Shown here: positions 59,607-64,000 of the stretch, piece after piece | How the letters are laid out: the number at the start of each line of letters is the position of its first letter | Position numbering within the stretch: position 1 is the first letter of the stretch | From: Spirochaetota bacterium | GTDB lineage: Bacteria; Spirochaetota; Spirochaetia; Treponematales; UBA12059 | DNA length: 64,000 bases | Direction: 5' to 3' | NCBI GenBank assembly: GCA_026398615.1 | Contig: JAPLSN010000031.1 | Span: forward strand, 62,001 to 126,000 | Program-made: the position numbers and the translations under genes | The notes under the pieces: model-generated | Told to the model about the DNA's origin: nothing | The model's database searches: none | Seen by the model: only the letters and a program-made list of their open reading frames with translations

Positions 59607-60524
59607 TCAATTGATTCCCTGGTGCAGCCCGATCAGGGAGACGCCGGCGAGGGTCAGGACGAGGCCCATGGCGCGCCGGGCTCCCACGCGCTGGCCGAAG
59701 AATGCGCGCGCGAGGATGACAGTCAGTGCGGGATACAGCGACGTCACGACCGAAACGATCATGAGCGGTCCCGTCCGGCTCGCGGCCAGGAAGGCCGCAC
59801 TGCCCGAGGCGTCGAAGGCGCCGCCCGAGAGAGCCGCCGCGATGCCGCCGTACAGCGGGATCCTCCACGGACTCCCCGATCCCGCGCCCGCGTCCACGGG
59901 GGAGGCGCGCATCCCGGGTGCCGGGACGGCCCGCAGCGAAAGGAGGAGAGCCACGACGAGCATGGAGACCATGCGAGCCGAAAAGAGCGGCCAGAGCCCG
60001 GCGTCGGCGCGCATGAGCGAAACTGCCGCGTAAAAAGCGCCAAGAAGCAGGCCGGCCGCCGCCCCGAGGAGGAGGGAGGAGCGGAGCCGGTGCTGGCCAT
60101 CCGGTTTGCCGTCGTCCCAGGACAGGAGCGCGATGGCCGGCAGACAGAGGACCGCACCGGCAAGGGCGGTGAAGGGCGGGCGCTCGCCGCGGACGGCGCC
60201 GAGCATCGCCGGTACGAGGGCCGCGATGAGGGCGGAGACCGGCGCGACGACGACCACGATGCCGGTCGCGATGCCCCGGTAGAGGGCCGCAAGCCCCGCG
60301 GCGGCCGCGATGCCGGCGGCCGCGCTCAGCGGCAGGTCGGCGAGGGCGAGGCTGCCCGCCGACGCGAAGGGCGCCAGGACCAGGAGGAGGGCCGCTCCCG
60401 CGAACTGCGAGAGGAGGAGGCTCCTGCGCAGGCCGAAGCCGCGCACGGCAAGGCCCCCGCAGAAGTCGCCTGCGCCGAAGAGCAGGGCCGCGGCGAGGGA
60501 GAGAGCGGTCGACAGCGGGCTCAT
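59607..60524 (-). CDS. EamA/DMT-family transporter
   Basis: A 305-residue inner-membrane transporter of the drug/metabolite superfamily: ten helices in two EamA repeats, the first beginning MSPLSTALSLAAALLFGAGD and the second at about 155 (SLLLGAAAGLLLGAFYAAVS). Blocks LYPALTVILARAFFGQRVGA and GLVLTLAGVSLIGL are characteristic. ATG 60524 or GTG 60530 may start it. Probably an exporter of amino acids or metabolites; the neighbourhood fits amino acids. 19 nt upstream of thrC, same strand. Confidence 0.92.
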   Translation of the reverse strand: MSPLSTALSLAAALLFGAGDFCGGLAVRGFGLRRSLLLSQFAGAALLLVLAPFASAGSLALADLPLSAAAGIAAAAGLAALYRGIATGIVVVVAPVSALIAALVPAMLGAVRGERPPFTALAGAVLCLPAIALLSWDDGKPDGQHRLRSSLLLGAAAGLLLGAFYAAVSLMRADAGLWPLFSARMVSMLVVALLLSLRAVPAPGMRASPVDAGAGSGSPWRIPLYGGIAAALSGGAFDASGSAAFLAASRTGPLMIVSVVTSLYPALTVILARAFFGQRVGARRAMGLVLTLAGVSLIGLHQGIN

Positions 60525-60548
60525 GGTCACGTTAATCCGAAAACCTTT

Positions 60549-61496
60549 TCAGACCACGAGCGCGGCTTCGATCATCTCGAGGCCGGGCGTCGCCGATTCC
60601 GCGTCGAGGACCGCCTCGACGCCGAAGGGCAGGGTCATCGTCGGGCTGCAGTGCCCTGCCATGAGCCCCATGATGACCGGCTTGCCCGCCGGAGCGATGA
60701 CGTCACGGAAAACCTGTTCGAGCGACAGCGAGGGTTTGCCTTCCTCGGGACCGCAGTCGTTCCAGTCGCCTAGGACGATCCCGGCGCACTCGTCGAACTT
60801 GCCCGCGAGCCTGAGCTGGGTGAGCATGCGGTCGATGCGGTAGGGACGCTCGCCCGTGTCCTCGAAGAAGAGGATTTTTCCGCGAGCGTCGAGCTCCCAG
60901 GGAGTGCCCATCGCGGCCGCGACGAGGGAGAGGTTGCCGCCGATGAGTTCCCCCCGCGCCCTGCCGGGCACGAGGACGGTCGGCGCGGGAGCGGAGAGGG
61001 GATTGTCGAGCCTGCCGAGCGGAGTCGTGGCGCCGAGGGCCGCGAGCCAGCTGCCCGTCGAGTATCCCTCGCCCTCGAGCAGGACGTCGGACACGCCCAT
61101 CGGCCCGTGGAAGGTGACGAGCGAACACGCGTGATTCAGGGCCAGGTGGATGCCCGTGATATCGCTGTAGCCCACGAAGACCTTGGGCGTGCGCGCGATG
61201 GCCCCGTAGTCCAGGGCATCGAGTATGCGCGGCGTCCCATAGCCGCCCTTCAGGCAGACGATCCCGCGTATCGCCGGGTCGGCGAAGAAGGCGTTGACGT
61301 CGGTGGCGCGGGTCCCGTCGCTGCCCGCCAGGTAGCCATAGGCCGCGCGGCAGCTCGCTCCGACCTTCACCCTGAAGCCGAGGCGCTCGAGGGCAGCGAC
61401 CGCCTTCTCCGCCTGCCCGGGATCCCTGAGGCTTCCCGAGGGCGAGATCAGCCCCACGAGGTCGCCGGCCGAGAGGGCTTTCGGCTTCGTTTTCAC
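60549..61496 (-). CDS. ldcA: LD-carboxypeptidase, S66 family
   Basis: A 315-residue serine LD-carboxypeptidase that removes the terminal D-alanine from cytoplasmic murein tetrapeptides during wall recycling (microcin-resistance MccF is a close relative). Nucleophile Ser in VFVGYSDITGIHL (about 114), catalytic Glu in ILFFEDTGERPYRIDRML, His in LMAGHCSPTMTLPFGV. CLKGGYGTPRILDALDY and TFHGPMGV are family blocks. No signal peptide: cytoplasmic. Its start overlaps the dapF stop by 4 nt. Whether LdcA or MccF-like cannot be separated by eye. Confidence 0.93.
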   Translation of the reverse strand: MKTKPKALSAGDLVGLISPSGSLRDPGQAEKAVAALERLGFRVKVGASCRAAYGYLAGSDGTRATDVNAFFADPAIRGIVCLKGGYGTPRILDALDYGAIARTPKVFVGYSDITGIHLALNHACSLVTFHGPMGVSDVLLEGEGYSTGSWLAALGATTPLGRLDNPLSAPAPTVLVPGRARGELIGGNLSLVAAAMGTPWELDARGKILFFEDTGERPYRIDRMLTQLRLAGKFDECAGIVLGDWNDCGPEEGKPSLSLEQVFRDVIAPAGKPVIMGLMAGHCSPTMTLPFGVEAVLDAESATPGLEMIEAALVV

Positions 61497-62386
61497 TGTT
61501 TGCCTCCTGATGGATCCGGAAGGGGAAGGTCATGAGCCGCGGTGCCTGGATTCAGGCGGGCGAGGAGGTCACCGGAAAAGTTGCCCTCGAAAGTCTTCTC
61601 GACGGGACCCGTCATGAGGACGGTGCCGCCCGAGAATCGTATCTCGAGGCAACCGCCGGGCATGCGCACGGTCACGTCGTCGCCCACGAGGCCGAGGCGC
61701 CGTGCGGCCGCGGCCGCCGCGCAGCTCGAGCTCCCCGAGGCGAGGGTGTACCCGGCGCCGCGCTCCCAGATCGAGATGCGGATCCCGGAAGGGCCGAGGA
61801 CTTCGAGAAACTGCACGTTGACGCGATCGGGGAACATGGCGGACCGTTCTATGAGGGGGCCGACTTCCCGCGCCACGTCCTCCGATGAGCCGAGGCCGAG
61901 GACGACGCAGTGCGGATTCCCCATCGAAAGGCACGTTATGCGGCATCGGTGGCCCCCGAATTCCGCCGCGTGGTCGACCAGCTCTGACTCTCTGGCCAGG
62001 ACGGGAACGGACGCCGCCTGGAAGTCCGGCGGCCCCATGTCGATCCGCACGAGCTTGGCTTCCGCGTCGACGATCGAAGCGGTGACGCGCCCTCCCTTCG
62101 TGAGGAGGGAGAATTCGCTCCCGGCTGAGAAGCCCCGTTCGTACAGGTACCACGAAAAGATGCGCAGGCCGTTCCCGCTCTTGGCCGCCTCGCTGCCGTC
62201 CGGGTTGAAGATGCGGAGGTCGGGACCTCCGCCCCCGAGCGGTCCGAGGAGGATGCCGTCAGAACCGATGCCGCGATGCCGGTCGCAGACGGCGCGCACG
62301 GCTGCAGGCGTCGGCTCGAAGGCGAAGTCCGATGGATCGATCACGATGTAATCATTGCCCAGTCCGTCATACTTGCGAAAATGCAT
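61493..62386 (-). CDS. dapF: diaminopimelate-epimerase family protein with Ser in both catalytic Cys positions
   Basis: A 297-residue protein with two DapF half-domains: MHFRKYDGLGNDYIVIDP, DGILLGPL, NPDGSEAAKSGNGLRIF, MGNPHCVVLG and ERGAGYTLASGSSSCAAAAA. In E. coli the acid-base cysteines sit in CGNG (Cys73) and CGSG (Cys217); here both read serine (Ser70 in SGNG, Ser217 in SGSS), with a Cys five residues later (222). ATG 62386 fits the family start. It overlaps ldcA, and LysA lies in the same window, so a diaminopimelate role is still plausible, but the chemistry should be checked. Confidence 0.88.
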   Translation of the reverse strand: MHFRKYDGLGNDYIVIDPSDFAFEPTPAAVRAVCDRHRGIGSDGILLGPLGGGGPDLRIFNPDGSEAAKSGNGLRIFSWYLYERGFSAGSEFSLLTKGGRVTASIVDAEAKLVRIDMGPPDFQAASVPVLARESELVDHAAEFGGHRCRITCLSMGNPHCVVLGLGSSEDVAREVGPLIERSAMFPDRVNVQFLEVLGPSGIRISIWERGAGYTLASGSSSCAAAAAARRLGLVGDDVTVRMPGGCLEIRFSGGTVLMTGPVEKTFEGNFSGDLLARLNPGTAAHDLPLPDPSGGKQ

Positions 62387-62685
62387 GCACGATTCCTTGC
62401 GGCTCGAACGGCCGACGGGGCCATTATACCCTTGACGTGCGTACAGTCCAGAAGGAAATCCCATGATCGCGATTCTTGCCCCGGACGGTGATCGGGATGA
62501 GGTCGAGACGGCGATGCGTGCGATGAACGCCTCCACGCGGAATCGTGCCGGTACTCCCGGCGGTAATGGTGCCCCGTGACGGCCGAATGGACCTGGATGG
62601 CGGGGGAAATTTCGGCTTCCCGGTGCCATCATCCGGATGAACTCCCGGGAAAACCCGGTTTTCCGGGAGTGCACCTGGTCTGGAA
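62387..62685. other. gene-free interval upstream of dapF
   Basis: No credible gene on either strand. It contains a hairpin near its upper end (62641-62670) and TTGACG-like and CATTATACC sequences (around 62422-62434) that could serve as promoter elements for dapF. Confidence 0.5.
62641..62670 (-). terminator. hairpin downstream of the hypothetical gene at 62686
   Basis: ACTCCCGG(G)AAAAC (62641-62654) pairs with GTTTTCCGGGAGT (62658-62670) with one bulged G and a 3-nt loop. It lies 15 nt past the stop of the gene at 62686. There is no T-run on the minus side, so termination efficiency is unknown. Confidence 0.55.
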
Positions 62686-63165
62686 TTACTTTCGGAAGAA
62701 TCCCTTTACCAACCGTTTCACCATGAGCAATAAACCGTGGCCAGCTTCCCGTTGTGCCGTTCCCAGGATCCGGTCCTTCAGATTCTGCGATCCGGTACCC
62801 CGTGTGCCTGCGCCTTGAGAGCCCTCCCCGCGGGGTGCTTTTCCATCGGATTTCCCGAGCGCTTTGAAACCGTATTCGGTCTTCCAACCCGTTCCCCCAT
62901 CGCGGAACTCGACGAACACCCGGCACGCGGTCTCAACGTTCAGGCCGCCGGATTCCAGTTCGAGCCCGGAATTGTCGGAATGGAAAAGGTACAGACCGAC
63001 ATTGCCTGCACCCGAAGCCGCCGAAATGCTGGAGTCGCCGCAACTGAAGTTGCAGTGCTCGAGACCATGACCGATCCGGCGGAGAACCGCGAGGATCTGT
63101 TCTTCGGATGGATTGCCGATGGTGGATCCTTCCGAGGGTTCAAGCAGGGCGTCGTTTGTGGACAT
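62686..63165 (-). CDS. hypothetical protein
   Basis: A 159-residue protein not recognised. The N-terminal half (STIGNPSEEQILAVLRRIGH, LEHCNFSCGDSSISAASGAG, LYLFHSDNSGLELESGG) is folded-looking with three cysteines; the C-terminal half has a Gly-rich charged linker (GKAPRGEGSQGAGTRGTGSQ) and a basic helix (GLLLMVKRLVKGFFRK) that may touch the membrane. ATG 63165 is preceded by AGGAGGAATTC. No obvious partner. Confidence 0.7.
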   Translation of the reverse strand: MSTNDALLEPSEGSTIGNPSEEQILAVLRRIGHGLEHCNFSCGDSSISAASGAGNVGLYLFHSDNSGLELESGGLNVETACRVFVEFRDGGTGWKTEYGFKALGKSDGKAPRGEGSQGAGTRGTGSQNLKDRILGTAQREAGHGLLLMVKRLVKGFFRK

Positions 63166-63295
63166 GAATTCCTCCTGGCTCCGTGTATGAAAGCATAGTG
63201 TAGACCTGTAATGGCAGGAGCGCAAATTGATTGCAGCCGAGAATAACGGGAACCGTCATGCGGGCGGCTTTCGGGCGCCGGGTCGTGGGCTTTTC

Positions 63296-63324
63296 GAGCC
63301 CGCCGCGTCGTCCGCGGCGGGCTC
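63296..63324 (-). terminator. strong hairpin after the last outer-membrane protein gene
   Basis: A perfect 12-bp G+C-rich stem, GAGCCCGCCGCG (63296-63307) with CGCGGCGGGCTC (63313-63324), 5-nt loop, lying 10 nt past the stop at 63334. No T-run on the minus side. Confidence 0.6.
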
Positions 63325-63333
63325 GTCATCATT

Positions 63334-64000
63334 TCAATATTTTATTTCGAGCGAAAGCTGGACCGAGTCGCTGTCGTCGAACTGGCCGAAGAGGCTGTCT
63401 TCGTCCCCGGCGTAGAGCCTGCCGGAAAGGGCCAGCGTGGCGATGTCGCGCCAGGTCCAGGCGACCTGGGGTCGTAGGGCGTACGACGCGCTCTCGAACT
63501 CCCAGATGCCCGTCATGGAGACCGCCAGGGTTTCGTTCAGCAGCTTTCCCTCCGCGCGGGCGATGAGCATCGTGGAGGAGTAGTGCTCCGCGTAATCCAC
63601 GTCGCCGGCCGTGTCGGCTTCCGCGGGCATGAGGACGTACTCGCCCTTGCCCTGGACGTTCACGTTGAGGACGCCCAGGGGAAGGTCGCGGTCGAAGCCG
63701 AGCACCCAGCCGGCCGTGCCGTTCTTGACCACGGGGTCGTCGCCGGCCAGGTCCTTGGTCAGGCGGACGGCTCCTTCGGCGCGCAGGTTGAAGCCTGCGA
63801 GCACGGCCGCGGCTTCTGCGCCGGCCATGTACGCCCGTTCGTAGCTGATTTCCGCGTGCGGGTCGGAGGCGGCGCTGATGCCCGTCACGTCCACGAGCTG
63901 GACGATGGGGTCGCGGAGGTAGCCTGCGAAGCCCATGAAGCCCCAGTCCACGGGTCCGGTCGTCGTCGTGAAGCGCAGGCCGCCCTGGCCATACTCGAGG
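63334..64000 (-). CDS. outer-membrane beta-barrel protein, 5' part outside window
   Basis: The visible 221 residues continue past 63951 upstream to the window edge (EYGQGGLRFTTTTGPVDWGF), so the true start is beyond 64000. Amphipathic strands AVLAGFNLRAEGAVRLTKDL, WVLGFDRDLPLGVLNVNVQG, MLIARAEGKLLNETLAVSMT and a C-terminal VQLSLEIKY with aromatic end are barrel features. Similar in general character to the barrel at 31639-33063. A short hairpin follows. Confidence 0.75.
   Translation of the reverse strand, partial: LEYGQGGLRFTTTTGPVDWGFMGFAGYLRDPIVQLVDVTGISAASDPHAEISYERAYMAGAEAAAVLAGFNLRAEGAVRLTKDLAGDDPVVKNGTAGWVLGFDRDLPLGVLNVNVQGKGEYVLMPAEADTAGDVDYAEHYSSTMLIARAEGKLLNETLAVSMTGIWEFESASYALRPQVAWTWRDIATLALSGRLYAGDEDSLFGQFDDSDSVQLSLEIKY

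Noticed and set aside
1-64000. CRISPR array or rRNA operon
   Set aside because: No regularly spaced direct repeats and no rRNA-like conserved stretches seen.

Overview
The window is a G+C-rich stretch of a diderm bacterial chromosome, most likely from a spirochaete (class Spirochaetia). The strongest evidence is an operon at 6033-10330 encoding at least four proteins with the fold and sequence hallmarks of FlaA, the flagellar filament outer-layer (sheath) protein family that is essentially spirochaetal. Supporting evidence is a 7TM-DISM receptor, a periplasmic-domain-free chemoreceptor, several outer-membrane beta-barrel proteins, and paired Lol-type permease/LolA-like/barrel operons of the kind seen in treponemes. 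No rRNA, tRNA or CRISPR array was recognised.

Layout. 1-1611 is a 7TM-DISM/PAS sensor with two compensating frameshifts. 1711-5849 holds a zinc-ribbon membrane protein, a DUF4139 protein and a serine-hydrolase lipoprotein that seems to lack an internal block. 6033-10330 is the FlaA/HEAT operon with a clear sigma70-type promoter. 10673-16138 carries free-methionine-sulfoxide reductase, a class III nucleotide cyclase, a pentapeptide-repeat protein, a DUF2804 protein, an MBL hydrolase and a small CxxC membrane protein. 16264-17415 is an AT-rich, probably acquired, solitary D12-class DNA methyltransferase.

17518-23524 is a TetR-controlled operon: TetR, ABC ATPase, two FtsX-type permeases, a LolA-like carrier and an outer-membrane protein. 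27842-33063 is a second version facing the other way, with two permeases, carrier and barrel but no ATPase or regulator. Between them lie a Get3/ArsA-type ATPase cluster with a DUF59-like protein (23685-25836) and a CstA transporter (25985-27682). 33064-34978 is a scarred accessory patch: a RAYT transposase with GGGGACTGTCCCC palindromes, a RelE/ParE-type toxin-antitoxin pair with a perfect operator inside its promoter, dense inverted repeats, and a chimera of two dead gene fragments (AAA/DUF4143 ATPase and FGE-sulfatase).

34979-40655 includes two unusual fusions: a secreted RICIN-CsgG protein, and a chemoreceptor whose only ligand-binding-like module is a C-terminal SBP_bac_3 domain predicted to lie in the cytoplasm. 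From 40770 to 62386 the recurrent theme is peptide, D-amino-acid and diaminopimelate metabolism: LysA, M19 dipeptidase, C26 amidotransferase-type hydrolase, M55 D-aminopeptidase, M20 amidohydrolase, alanine racemase, a complete Dpp/Opp-type ABC importer, LD-carboxypeptidase and a DapF homologue in which both catalytic cysteine positions read as serine. This looks like uptake and breakdown of peptides derived from cell wall, linked to amino-acid synthesis (lysine, threonine). The window closes with a hypothetical protein and the 3' part of another outer-membrane protein gene.
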